From DAOVVL01 sp965603095 (GTDB lineage: Bacteria; Pseudomonadota; Alphaproteobacteria; Rhodospirillales; Magnetovibrionaceae), in the NCBI GenBank assembly GCA_965603095.1, contig CBFDBQ010000021.1:1-34980 (forward strand): a stretch of 34,980 nt of DNA, read 5' to 3'. Positions 1 through 7,460 of this stretch are shown here, piece by piece (position 1 is the stretch's first letter; each line of letters starts with the position of its first letter). The translations under genes and the position numbers were made by a program. The notes under the pieces were generated by a model, which ran no database searches, had not been told where the DNA came from, and worked only from the letters and a program-made list of their open reading frames with translations.

Positions 1-195
1 GCGCTCAAGCACCGTCAAGCCATCAACCTTGGGCAGACCTAAATCCAGCACCACAGCATCATAGGGTTCGGTATCACCAAGAAACCCACCTTCTTCACCG
101 TCAGAGGCCGCATCAACAGAATACCCGGCTTCGACCAAGGCGTGTTTTATCTGTTTTTGTAATTCAGGTTCGTCCTCAACAACAAGTACGCGCAT
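1..195 (-). CDS. Response regulator receiver domain, OmpR/PhoP type (partial, N-terminus)
   Basis: The first 65 residues of a two-component response regulator read leftward out of the window, so the C-terminal DNA-binding domain is not visible. The receiver fold is clear: MRVLVVEDEPEL supplies the acidic pocket (E7, D8), and VVLDLGLPKVDGL contains the likely phospho-acceptor D51. The ATG is preceded by a GGGGGA ribosome binding site about six bases upstream. It is the third gene of a leftward unit after the cytochrome b561 and PepSY genes, so it probably controls this haem-protein cluster. Assignment to the OmpR/PhoP/QseB class is inferred from the receiver sequence and from the TGAAC direct-repeat operator at 1466-1512. 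A sensor kinase would be expected just beyond the left edge, but that is not seen. Confidence 0.9.
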   Translation of the reverse strand, partial: MRVLVVEDEPELQKQIKHALVEAGYSVDAASDGEEGGFLGDTEPYDAVVLDLGLPKVDGLTVLER

Positions 196-274
196 TACGT
201 ATCCCCCGTTTATTCCCTTGGGCTTTTCCGCCTGATAAAAATGCCTGGCAAAAATATTAGCCAGTTAAATTTAT

Positions 275-655
275 TTAATCATCATCTTTGTATTTTTTCT
301 TGGCCTTATCCAAATCCCAGCCATCGGTCACTAAAAGTTCAAGGTTTTTAGCATCAAACTTTAGTTTCACAACATTTCCCTGTGGCGTCAAAAGCTTGAT
401 TTCATAAATAAGCATTTCTCCGTTTTCGTCATTGTAATCGTCATCTGATTCAAGCTCGACCTCAAGAATTTGGCCGCTGTACATGGCTTCAATTTTTTCC
501 AGCAATTCAGACAATGGCCTGATTAAACCCTTGCTTAGTGCCTCACGGGCAACTTCTTGGTCATCATCATCGGCCAATACCGGAGAGGTGACAAACAACA
601 AGGCCATAAAACAAAATGCAACAAGATGGATAATTTTAAGATTGTTATTTTTCAC
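275..655 (-). CDS. Periplasmic PepSY-domain protein
   Basis: This is a 126-residue secreted protein. Residues 1-28 form a signal peptide (MKNNNLK, then a hydrophobic stretch ending PVLA before DDDD). The mature part matches a single PepSY domain: a helix (ARE..SKG.I.PL..LL..IE) followed by strands GQILEVELE, MLIYEIKLLT and VVKLKFDA, ending in a short acidic and basic tail. Small periplasmic PepSY proteins commonly sit beside QseB/PhoP-type two-component systems and b-type cytochromes; their exact role is not settled. The start is GTG, preceded by AAGCAC exactly as in the upstream cytochrome gene. It lies 23 bases after that gene and 79 bases before the response regulator, consistent with one leftward operon. 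Confidence 0.85.
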   Translation of the reverse strand: MKNNNLKIIHLVAFCFMALLFVTSPVLADDDDQEVAREALSKGLIRPLSELLEKIEAMYSGQILEVELESDDDYNDENGEMLIYEIKLLTPQGNVVKLKFDAKNLELLVTDGWDLDKAKKKYKDDD

Positions 656-678
656 GTGCTTTGTGCCTATTTTTTATA

Positions 679-1413
679 TTATGCCCAAAAAAGCCAAACT
701 ACGGCTAACCCAAATACCACTGCTATTATAGGACGAATAACACCGACTGCACGAATATCGTTGGCGGCGATGCTAGCTGGCAATTTTTTAATTCCGGTTA
801 TCATAGCCCGAGGTAAATTTTCCCTAGTAACAACACCATGGGCGAAAACACCTACAATATGAACAAAAATCAAAAGCCCCAGAAAATTGGCTAATCCTTC
901 GTGAAGGTCGTCCATATCGCCAAACCCAATATGGTAAAGCGGACCCCGGTATCCGTCTTCGCTGCTCATCATGCCGGTTAAAACCGCCAGCATCAAAATG
1001 GCTAATAATGCCACCACCATCCATCCGCCCAGCGGGTTGTGACCAACGCTATGGGGTGGGCGAAACGAAATAAGACGAACTGAATAATATTTCACGGTTT
1101 TCCACGAAAATACAAAATCAGTAAACAGCGCATGACGAGATCCAATTATGCCCCAGACAAGTCTAAACATAATAAATCCTACAATCATTGTTCCCGAATA
1201 AACATGAATAACAAAAGCAGAGCCATCTGCCTCTGCCGAAATCCACGCAATGGCGACCATGAGCACCAATGCCCAATGAAATACCCGGGTCGGCATATCC
1301 CACACCCGGACTTCTCTTGTCTGCTTTGTTCCGGCTTTTTCCGTGCCGTGATGTGCCGGATTGGCTGAATATTCAATTATTTTATTGGCATTATTCATGA
1401 AATTTTGGCTCAC
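679..1413 (-). CDS. Cytochrome b561 family membrane protein
   Basis: This protein of about 244 residues has an N-terminal soluble stretch of about 45 residues and then four or more membrane segments. VWDMPTRVFHWALV at the start of the first segment is typical of the prokaryotic cytochrome b561 / hydrogenase cytochrome b family, with His in FHW and further membrane His residues (VIHVYSG, FVHIVGVFAHG) as candidate haem b ligands. It probably passes electrons between the quinone pool and periplasmic cytochromes. The GTG start at 1413 and an in-frame ATG at 1398 are both possible, as neither has a strong Shine-Dalgarno. It is the first gene of the leftward arm facing the operator and is paralogous to the N-terminal half of the fusion protein at 1568-2737. 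Confidence 0.9.
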   Translation of the reverse strand: MSQNFMNNANKIIEYSANPAHHGTEKAGTKQTREVRVWDMPTRVFHWALVLMVAIAWISAEADGSAFVIHVYSGTMIVGFIMFRLVWGIIGSRHALFTDFVFSWKTVKYYSVRLISFRPPHSVGHNPLGGWMVVALLAILMLAVLTGMMSSEDGYRGPLYHIGFGDMDDLHEGLANFLGLLIFVHIVGVFAHGVVTRENLPRAMITGIKKLPASIAANDIRAVGVIRPIIAVVFGLAVVWLFWA

Positions 1414-1447
1414 GTGCTTATATTTTATGTATCTGTTTTCGCATGGT

Positions 1448-1453
1448 ATAATG
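1448..1453 (-). promoter_or_regulatory. Possible -10 element of the leftward promoter
   Basis: On the minus strand the hexamer reads CATTAT, a 4/6 match to TATAAT. It lies 12 bases beyond the left edge of the inverted repeat, nearly mirroring the rightward -10. It is a weak match on its own and is proposed mainly from symmetry. Confidence 0.3.
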
Positions 1454-1465
1454 GCTGAAATAACA

Positions 1466-1512
1466 TGAACTATTGCTGAACAAAGACAAATGACCTGTTC
1501 AGCAATAGTTCA
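1466..1512. promoter_or_regulatory. Divergent operator: 17-bp perfect inverted repeat made of TGAAC direct repeats
   Basis: TGAACTATTGCTGAACA (1466-1482) is the exact reverse complement of TGTTCAGCAATAGTTCA (1496-1512), with a 13-base spacer. Each arm contains two TGAAC half-sites whose starts are 11 bp apart, one helical turn. This is the usual geometry for OmpR/PhoB-class regulators, which bind as head-to-tail dimers. A further TGAAA begins at 1456. Each arm occupies the -35 region of one of the two divergent promoters. The inferred ligand is the response regulator encoded at 1-195, giving autoregulation of the leftward arm and activation of the cytochrome arm. A transcription-terminator role is unlikely because no T-tract follows and the site lies between divergent starts. 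Confidence 0.75.
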
Positions 1513-1522
1513 GTAAACCACA

Positions 1523-1528
1523 TATAAT
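1523..1528 (+). promoter_or_regulatory. -10 hexamer of the rightward cytochrome promoter
   Basis: A perfect TATAAT lies 10 bases after the right edge of the operator and 39 bases before the ATG of the cytochrome fusion gene. No good -35 hexamer is present at the proper spacing. The operator arm occupies that position, which suggests an activator-dependent promoter. Confidence 0.55.
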
Positions 1529-1567
1529 ATTTTCACCAACAACCCAATTTGTAGGGAAATCACGACC

Positions 1568-2737
1568 ATGAGCGACAATCAAGGACAGGGGTCAACACCA
1601 GATCTAACAAATGCTAAGACCGGGCGTGAAAGCCGGCTGGTCAAGGTATGGGACATACCGACCCGGGCTTTTCACTGGTCTTTGGTGACCATGGTATTTA
1701 TTGGCATTATTACGGGCTACATCGCGCCGGAATGGTGGATGGGCCTGCACATATGGGCGGGCTACATTACCGTAACTCTTTTGATTTTCCGCCTTGTATG
1801 GGGGATGTTCGGTTCCGAATACGCCAGACTTGAAACATTTACCTTTAGCCCCGTACACATTTTAGAGCACATGAAGGAAATTATTACCCTTAGGCCCGTT
1901 CGCCATTACATCGGCCACAACCCATCGGGCGCTGTAATGATTTTTGCTCTTCTGGTTGTGCTTTCAATAATAACTGTTTCAGGATTGCTGGTTTTAGGTG
2001 GCGAAGAAAACCAAGGCCCATTAGCAGGTTCCGCGTCATACGCCATTAGCGAAATTGCCGCACCCATTCACAACATTTTTGTAATTCTTCTTATCATTAT
2101 GGTTATCATGCATATCGCCGGGGTTATTCTAGAAGGAAGGCTCACCGGCGAGAATCTTGTCAACTCGATGATTACCGGTCTTAAGCGCGTACCCAAAGGA
2201 ACCCCGCCATTGGTGCACAGACAAGCGCGACCATTTGCCGCATTTTTAGTAACGGCAACTTTTTTTGCTATTGGTGGTTCGCTATTAGCGGCATTCGCCA
2301 CCATGCCGCCTTCGGGGCTTCAGCATCTTCCGCCCAATGAAACATATGAAACCGAATGTGGTGATTGCCATGCCGCATTTCACCCTAGCCTGCTGCCTGC
2401 TAAATCGTGGGCTGACATGATGGCAACCCTTGACGATCATTTCGGTGAAGATGCATCGATAGATGCAGAAACAGCAAATGAAATCTCGCTTTACCTTGCT
2501 GAATATGCCGGTGAAAAATGGGATACCGAGGCCTCTAATCGTTTCCGCAAATTAGACCCAGCTCACCCGATGCAAATTACCGCAACCCCTTATTGGGTGC
2601 GCAAGCACGATGAAATAGACCCCGAAACCTTTAAAAGAAAAGGTGTGGGCGTTAAATCAAATTGCAGCGGTTGCCATACCGACCATTACAGCGGTCGTTT
2701 CGATGATCAAAAAATCAAAATACCAAAAGCAAAATAA
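1568..2737 (+). CDS. Cytochrome b561 - dihaem cytochrome c (DHC-like) fusion protein
   Basis: This 389-residue protein has two parts. Residues about 25-245 are a cytochrome b561 module with the VWDIPTRAFHW motif, several membrane segments and the sequence RLTGENLVNSMITGLK shared with the neighbouring b561 protein. Residues about 250-389 form a periplasmic domain with two c-type haem sites, CGDCH (264-268) and CSGCH (366-370). In other bacteria a dihaem cytochrome c (DHC), a membrane cytochrome b and the oxygen-binding monohaem cytochrome SHP are encoded together, and here the first two appear as one polypeptide. It would carry electrons from quinol through haem b and two haems c to the SHP-like protein encoded 36 bases downstream. 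The ATG has an AGGGA site upstream. Its c-haems depend on the Ccm operon in this window. Confidence 0.88.
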   Translation: MSDNQGQGSTPDLTNAKTGRESRLVKVWDIPTRAFHWSLVTMVFIGIITGYIAPEWWMGLHIWAGYITVTLLIFRLVWGMFGSEYARLETFTFSPVHILEHMKEIITLRPVRHYIGHNPSGAVMIFALLVVLSIITVSGLLVLGGEENQGPLAGSASYAISEIAAPIHNIFVILLIIMVIMHIAGVILEGRLTGENLVNSMITGLKRVPKGTPPLVHRQARPFAAFLVTATFFAIGGSLLAAFATMPPSGLQHLPPNETYETECGDCHAAFHPSLLPAKSWADMMATLDDHFGEDASIDAETANEISLYLAEYAGEKWDTEASNRFRKLDPAHPMQITATPYWVRKHDEIDPETFKRKGVGVKSNCSGCHTDHYSGRFDDQKIKIPKAK

Positions 2738-2773
2738 ATAATTCCCCCTAAGGAGTACCAAGGAGTAACTGTT

Positions 2774-3175
2774 ATGAAAAACACAAAAATATTTTTAATC
2801 GCTATTTCATTAGCAACAATGTTTGCCGTTAGCGCCGAAGCTGGACCGCGTGATGATATTGTCGCAGGTTTCATGGCCCAAGGTGCAACCACAGCCGACC
2901 CGGCAAAAGGTCAAGCCATGTACAATGCCAACTATGGCACCGGCAAAGTTGAAACCCCAAAATGCCAGTCTTGCCACGGAGCAACCCCACAACAAGCTGG
3001 TGAAACCCGTACCGCCAAACCAATTGACCCAATGGCAGTATCAAAAGCACCTGACCGTTTTACCGACAAGAAAAAAGTTGATAAATGGTTTTTGCGAAAC
3101 TGCAAAGGCGTAATCGGGCGCGAATGCACAGCGCAGGAAAAGGTCGATTTCATTTCCTTTATGATGACCCAATAA
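2774..3175 (+). CDS. shp: SHP-like monohaem cytochrome c (DUF1924 family)
   Basis: This 133-residue periplasmic cytochrome has a signal peptide (about residues 1-23, ending AEA) and one haem site, CQSCH at 64-68. The C-terminal segment WFLRNCKGVIGREC (105-118) contains N109 followed by C110 and C118. In sphaeroides haem protein (SHP) the sixth haem ligand is an Asn next to a disulfide; the Asn leaves the iron on reduction and allows O2 or NO binding. The same arrangement here strongly suggests an SHP. The start is preceded by AAGGAG. It sits directly after the cytochrome b-DHC fusion gene and before an intrinsic terminator, so the two form a short operon. The physiological reaction of SHP proteins is not well established; O2, NO or peroxide handling is possible. 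Confidence 0.85.
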   Translation: MKNTKIFLIAISLATMFAVSAEAGPRDDIVAGFMAQGATTADPAKGQAMYNANYGTGKVETPKCQSCHGATPQQAGETRTAKPIDPMAVSKAPDRFTDKKKVDKWFLRNCKGVIGRECTAQEKVDFISFMMTQ

Positions 3176-3206
3176 ATAAACGTTTTAAGCACAACTAGAA
3201 TAAGAG

Positions 3207-3229
3207 GGGCGTGAAGGATTTTCGCGCCC
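3207..3229 (+). terminator. Intrinsic terminator of the cytochrome operon
   Basis: A nine-base-pair stem, GGGCGTGAA with TTCGCGCCC including one G-T pair, closes a five-base loop and is followed by TTTTTATTTTT. It ends the rightward cytochrome b-DHC / SHP unit. Confidence 0.85.
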
Positions 3230-3374
3230 TTTTTATTTTTTGTTTTTTTTAATCCCTAAGGTGAGCGCGTTACTTGCCAAAGCTCTAATGTAACATTGTT
3301 AAAATACTTGGAAATGAAGTAAGCCACACACCACATATTATGAAGCTAATTACAAAAATTAATGGAGGTTCATA

Positions 3375-3806
3375 ATGGAGCAAAAAATTACAGTTTCCCA
3401 AGCCGCACGCGAACTTGGGGTTAGCCGTAGCGATCTTAACAAACGTCTTAGTGCCGCAGGGATTGATGCGTTTGAGGGAAAAGTTGATTTTGAAAAAGTT
3501 CAGTGCATTGCCCCCACATTGGGCCGGGGTGATGCAATGCTTGAACGTATCCAGCTATTGCGCAAAAACACCGTGTCTTCGGTCAAGGTTGATGAACGTA
3601 GGTTAAGTGAAAAGGATCTCAACCATCAGGTACACAAGCTTTCAACCGAGCTAATGGTCGAGAGCAGCCTTAATCATCGATACGAGAACATATTCGAAGA
3701 GTTGTCACAAATGCTAGGAAATGCACAAATGTCTAGCGATGGTGAAACCCGCGAATTAGCGTTTGAAATTTGCGGATGGCTAAGGAAACAAATATCAACC
3801 GCCTGA
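3375..3806 (+). CDS. Small helix-turn-helix protein of unknown function
   Basis: This 143-residue cytoplasmic protein starts at ATG with a GGAGG site seven bases upstream. Residues about 5-25 (ITVSQAARELGVSRSDLNKRL) read as a helix-turn-helix of the MerR or DNA-binding excisionase sort. The remainder is mostly helical, with charged segments that could form a coiled coil (about residues 70-110) and a C-terminal helix FEICGWLRKQ. No metal or effector site is evident. Its last 12 bases overlap the end of the convergent ccmI gene. It has its own upstream region after the terminator at 3207-3229. I do not recognise a named family; a regulator of the adjacent cytochrome or maturation genes is possible but rests on position only. 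Confidence 0.75.
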   Translation: MEQKITVSQAARELGVSRSDLNKRLSAAGIDAFEGKVDFEKVQCIAPTLGRGDAMLERIQLLRKNTVSSVKVDERRLSEKDLNHQVHKLSTELMVESSLNHRYENIFEELSQMLGNAQMSSDGETRELAFEICGWLRKQISTA

Positions 3807-4988
3807 TAAACGTTTAATTTGGACCTTGACTTCATCTGCCTTGGCGCTTTCGCCCAATATCCGGTAGGCGTTTTCAAGTTTTTTCCAACCGGCAAGGTCG
3901 TCTGGGTTTTCTTTCAGGCGTGTTGCCAAACGCTCAACCATGGAACGTATCATCGCCTGTTGGTCGCCCGCGTTCATTTGCCCAGCGTCTTGTATCTGCT
4001 GCTGGGTTGGCCCACCAGAACTTGGCTGAGAATTTTCCTGGGCGTTAGATTGTTGGGGTGCGCTTTCTTTCACTGGCGCCAACAGCACAATTTTAGGTGC
4101 CTCAAGACCATTTTCACTAACCAATGTTGAAATACGTTTTTGCATTTCCGGAACCCACTGGGCGTTAGCTGGTGAAATATTTAAAAGCTCTGCCCATTCA
4201 TTTACCGCACCCTGGAAATCGCCTTTTTGTTGGCGTTCAAGCCCAATATAAAAATATGGTCGAGGATCAGCCGCATCAACCGCTTGCACGCTTTTTAATA
4301 ATTCAACCGCCTTTGCCGACACTGAACCTTCGTCCATTTCTACTAAGGCTTCGGCCAACATAACCAATGCTTCGGGGTCATTGTTTGTAAGTTGCACAAG
4401 TTTTTTCAATGCATTAACCGCATCGCCAAGCCGCCCCATGGCCCGATAGCTACGGCTCAATAACGCCCAACCATTGGGATCATCGGGAGTTTGAACCATT
4501 TGTTGTTCTAGCTTGGCAACCATTTCTGCAACTTGGGCCCGACCCTGGGTTATTTCTTTTAATTGTGTTGCCCGTGCGGCCAACGGTTGGTCAGGCATTG
4601 ATGGCTGACCAAAGTTCATATAAAGCCCAAATGCACCAAGCGGCACAATCACCAACAATGCAAACATAAGCATTACCGCCGATGGACTATTGCCGCCGGA
4701 TTTTACGTCACCAATGTCTGGGCCAACATCGGGGGTTGTTTGTTTGGTTTCGTCCACGACACCTAGCATCCGCCGTTCAATTTCGGTACGGGCGGAAATG
4801 GCTTGATCTTGGGAAAGAAGGCCGCGTTCTAAATCGCGGTCAACTTCTTGTAGTTGGTCTTTATAAACGGTTAGATCAAAATCTTTGCGCGTAGCGGCGA
4901 TAGCTGTACCCCTACGAATAACAGGAAACATCAATATGCCCAACGTGATTACCGTCATTACGGTGGCGGCTATCCAAAACCCGGTCAT
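3795..4988 (-). CDS. ccmI: Cytochrome c maturation protein CcmI (CycH)
   Basis: This 397-residue inner-membrane protein chaperones apocytochrome c to the haem ligation complex. Residues 1-24 form the first membrane helix, followed by the cytoplasmic loop typical of CcmI (YKDQLQEVDRDLERGLLSQDQ). A second helix spans about 104-126, and a periplasmic TPR domain follows (NGWALLSRSYRAMGRLGDAV and later repeats). A Q/S/P-rich linker near residues 310-335 precedes a last TPR-like segment (LAGWKKLENAYRILGE). The ATG overlaps the stop of ccmH by four bases (ATGA), so the two are translationally coupled. It is the last gene of the leftward ccm operon. Confidence 0.92.
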   Translation of the reverse strand: MTGFWIAATVMTVITLGILMFPVIRRGTAIAATRKDFDLTVYKDQLQEVDRDLERGLLSQDQAISARTEIERRMLGVVDETKQTTPDVGPDIGDVKSGGNSPSAVMLMFALLVIVPLGAFGLYMNFGQPSMPDQPLAARATQLKEITQGRAQVAEMVAKLEQQMVQTPDDPNGWALLSRSYRAMGRLGDAVNALKKLVQLTNNDPEALVMLAEALVEMDEGSVSAKAVELLKSVQAVDAADPRPYFYIGLERQQKGDFQGAVNEWAELLNISPANAQWVPEMQKRISTLVSENGLEAPKIVLLAPVKESAPQQSNAQENSQPSSGGPTQQQIQDAGQMNAGDQQAMIRSMVERLATRLKENPDDLAGWKKLENAYRILGESAKADEVKVQIKRLSGG

Positions 4989-5491
4989 TTAGTGTTTCCT
5001 TTATTTTCATTAGTTGATGAAAGTGCACGTTCAATCTTTGCGCGCTCATCATCGTCTAACGGAGTCTGATTTATGGTGCTGATGATTTTTTCAGCTGGAC
5101 GTCTGCGAAAATAAAATCCAACCGCAACAAACCCAAGTACGAAAATAATAAATGGCCCGACCCACAACAATACTGTCGATGCCTTAAACGGTGGATTAAG
5201 CAATACATAATCGCCATAACTGCTAACCATATAATCAAGCACGCCCTGATTAGTATCGCCGGCAAGGATACGGTCACGGACTAACAAGCGCATATCGCGC
5301 GCTAGATCGGCATTGGAATCATCAATTGATTGGTTTTGACAAACCACGCAACGCAATTGTTTGCTAACCTCGCGCGCACGAGTTTCCAACGCTGGGTCGG
5401 AAAGTATTTCATCAGGCTCTATGGCACCTGCTGGCGTGTAAACGCTTAGCGCTAAAAACATTATGACTAAAATGGAAAACATTTTTTTCAT
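4985..5491 (-). CDS. ccmH: Cytochrome c maturation thiol reductase CcmH (CycL)
   Basis: This 168-residue membrane-anchored periplasmic protein keeps apocytochrome CXXCH cysteines reduced before haem ligation. It has a signal peptide (about residues 1-23), the family motif LRCVVCQNQSI with the redox pair C48 and C51, and a membrane segment at about 105-127 (VLLWVGPFIIFVLGFVAVGFY) followed by RRR. It is the short form of CcmH, without the TPR extension of the enterobacterial protein; that function is supplied by the separate ccmI gene. It starts two bases after the ccmG stop and overlaps ccmI by four bases. Confidence 0.94.
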   Translation of the reverse strand: MKKMFSILVIMFLALSVYTPAGAIEPDEILSDPALETRAREVSKQLRCVVCQNQSIDDSNADLARDMRLLVRDRILAGDTNQGVLDYMVSSYGDYVLLNPPFKASTVLLWVGPFIIFVLGFVAVGFYFRRRPAEKIISTINQTPLDDDERAKIERALSSTNENKGNTK

Positions 5492-5493
5492 TT

Positions 5494-6042
5494 TCAGCTT
5501 TTATCCTGCCTTAGTTTCTGAATTATTGGCCACAAGGTTTCATCCCATATGGCGGGCGTAATTGGGCCAATTTGTTTGTAGCGAATGATGCCTTTTTTAT
5601 CGACGATAAAACTTTCCGGCGCGCCGGTTACGCCCAAGGAAATTGCACCTTTGGAATCAGGGTCGTTGCCTATGCGGGTATAGGGGTTGCCCCATTTTTC
5701 AAGCCACCTAGGCCCGGCATCGGGGTCTTTTTCCCGCCAATCGAGACCAAAAATAGGGACAAGATTTTGTTCTTTTACCCGCATCAAAAATGGATGCTCG
5801 GTCAGGCAGGCAAAACACCACGAACCAAAAATGTTCACCAGCGTTACTTGGCCTTTTAAATCTTCGCTAGAAAAACCAACGCTCTGGCCTTTTATGGGGT
5901 CTAGGGCAAAATCTGGAACCGGACGATCGATTAATACCGAGGGCAATTCATTGGCCGGAACGCCCGATCTCATCTGTGTGATAGATGCCGCAACGACACC
6001 TAAAAGCACAAGCAAGGGAATTATATAAATAATTCTACGCAC
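5494..6042 (-). CDS. ccmG: Thiol:disulfide interchange protein CcmG/DsbE
   Basis: This 182-residue protein is anchored by an N-terminal membrane helix (residues about 4-22) with a periplasmic thioredoxin fold. The active site is WCFAC (75-79), in the context LVNIFGSWCFACLTEHP, where most relatives have WCxPC or WCxxC. The cis-proline region reads GVTGAPESFIVD, and GLDWREKDPDAGPRWL is the CcmG-type insert that recognises apocytochrome and CcmH. It reduces the CcmH/apocytochrome disulfide with electrons from CcdA or DsbD. It is nine bases downstream of ccmF. Confidence 0.94.
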   Translation of the reverse strand: MRRIIYIIPLLVLLGVVAASITQMRSGVPANELPSVLIDRPVPDFALDPIKGQSVGFSSEDLKGQVTLVNIFGSWCFACLTEHPFLMRVKEQNLVPIFGLDWREKDPDAGPRWLEKWGNPYTRIGNDPDSKGAISLGVTGAPESFIVDKKGIIRYKQIGPITPAIWDETLWPIIQKLRQDKS

Positions 6043-6050
6043 GCCGCCCC

Positions 6051-7460
6051 CTATTCCGCTGCCTGTGGCGTGGCGTCAACTTTGGAACTTTTTTCCGGCG
6101 CACCAACCCGGTGGCGACGATCAGACAGGCTAACTACACTGCCTGCAACCAACGACAAAAGGCCAATCCATATCCACACTACCAATGGGTTGTGATAGAT
6201 GCGCACAACATATCCATCACCGCTTTCTTCCTTGTTGCCCAGTGCAACGTAAAGATCAGCAGATGCCATAGTATAAATCGCGGCTTCTGTGGTCGGCATG
6301 GAACGAACCGGGTAAACCCTGTCTTCGGGGTATAACTCGGTTACGGGTTTGCCGTCTTTGGCCACCATAAATTTACCGCGGGTTGCAGTATAATTTGGCC
6401 CTGGAAATTGGCGGGCACCAACAAAGGTGTAATCGTAACCTGCAACCTGAACAGTGTCGCCCGGGTTCATTACCGCAATATTTTCAACCTTCCAGACGGT
6501 TGAGCCAACCATACCAATTATAGCAAGGCCCAGTCCGGCATGGGCTATGCTCATACCCCATTGCGAACGAGGCAGCCCAACAAGCCGGGCCATGCTAACC
6601 CCAATTGGAACCCTAAACATTTTGCTACGCGTTACAATTTCGCTAAGCGTTCCAATAATAAGCCACGCCGCCAAGGCAATGCCAAAAGCGGCAAGCAATG
6701 AGCCATCATCAGACAGGGCCATAACGGCAACAAAGGTAGCAACAGTAACGCCGGCGGCAAAAACCAAACGCCGTAGAGCCTCGGTCAAATTGCCCCTTTT
6801 CCATGCCAATAACGGGCCAATGGCCATTACAATAAGAACCGGCGTCATTAATGGAACAAACGCGGCATTAAAAAATGGCGGACCGACGGAAATCTTTTCA
6901 CCGCTGATGGCATCTATAAATAATGGATAAAGGGTTCCTAAAAGCACAACCGCGGCCGCAACCGTCATCAACAAGTTATTTAACAACAACGCACCTTCGC
7001 GCGATACCGGTTGAAACAAACCGCCCGCTTTTAATTCAGGCCCACGTAATGCAAATAGGGTAAATGAACCGCCAACCACAAGCAGCAGCAAAATCAAAAT
7101 AAACACGCCGCGTTCAGGATCGGATGCAAATGAATGTACCGACGTTAAAACGCCAGAGCGAACAATGAACGTGCCCAATAAAGAAAACGAAAATGCAACA
7201 ATGGCCAAAAATATTGTCCATGCTTTTAACGTGTTTCGTTTTTCAACCACGATAGACGAATGCAACAATGCGGTGCCAACTAACCATGGCATGAATGATG
7301 CGTTTTCAACCGGGTCCCAAAACCACCAGCCACCCCAGCCAAGCTCGTAATAAGCCCACCACGAACCAAGACCGATGCCGACGGTCAAGAAAGCCCATGC
7401 CGCCAGCGTCCATGGGCGCACCCAACGGGCCCATGCGGCATCAACCCGGCCTTCAATCAA
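6051..7460 (-). CDS. ccmF: CcmF haem lyase, C-terminal part (downstream of a frameshift)
   Basis: This is the larger part of CcmF, the membrane component of the haem ligation complex that joins haem to apocytochrome cysteines. The stretch contains the tryptophan-rich WWD haem-handling signature (GWGGWWFWDPVENASFMPW) near its start, many membrane helices, a periplasmic loop near the C-terminus and a final helix (VVWIWIGLLSLVAGSVVSL). As sequenced it has no proper start. It follows in the other frame from the N-terminal piece, and the codon read as its first (TTG at 7460) is internal sequence AALIEGR in intact relatives. Inserting one T in the run at 7478-7480 (coding-strand TTT to TTTT) joins the two pieces into a protein of about 662 residues, the usual CcmF length. 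Confidence 0.9.
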   Translation of the reverse strand: MIEGRVDAAWARWVRPWTLAAWAFLTVGIGLGSWWAYYELGWGGWWFWDPVENASFMPWLVGTALLHSSIVVEKRNTLKAWTIFLAIVAFSFSLLGTFIVRSGVLTSVHSFASDPERGVFILILLLLVVGGSFTLFALRGPELKAGGLFQPVSREGALLLNNLLMTVAAAVVLLGTLYPLFIDAISGEKISVGPPFFNAAFVPLMTPVLIVMAIGPLLAWKRGNLTEALRRLVFAAGVTVATFVAVMALSDDGSLLAAFGIALAAWLIIGTLSEIVTRSKMFRVPIGVSMARLVGLPRSQWGMSIAHAGLGLAIIGMVGSTVWKVENIAVMNPGDTVQVAGYDYTFVGARQFPGPNYTATRGKFMVAKDGKPVTELYPEDRVYPVRSMPTTEAAIYTMASADLYVALGNKEESGDGYVVRIYHNPLVVWIWIGLLSLVAGSVVSLSDRRHRVGAPEKSSKVDATPQAAE

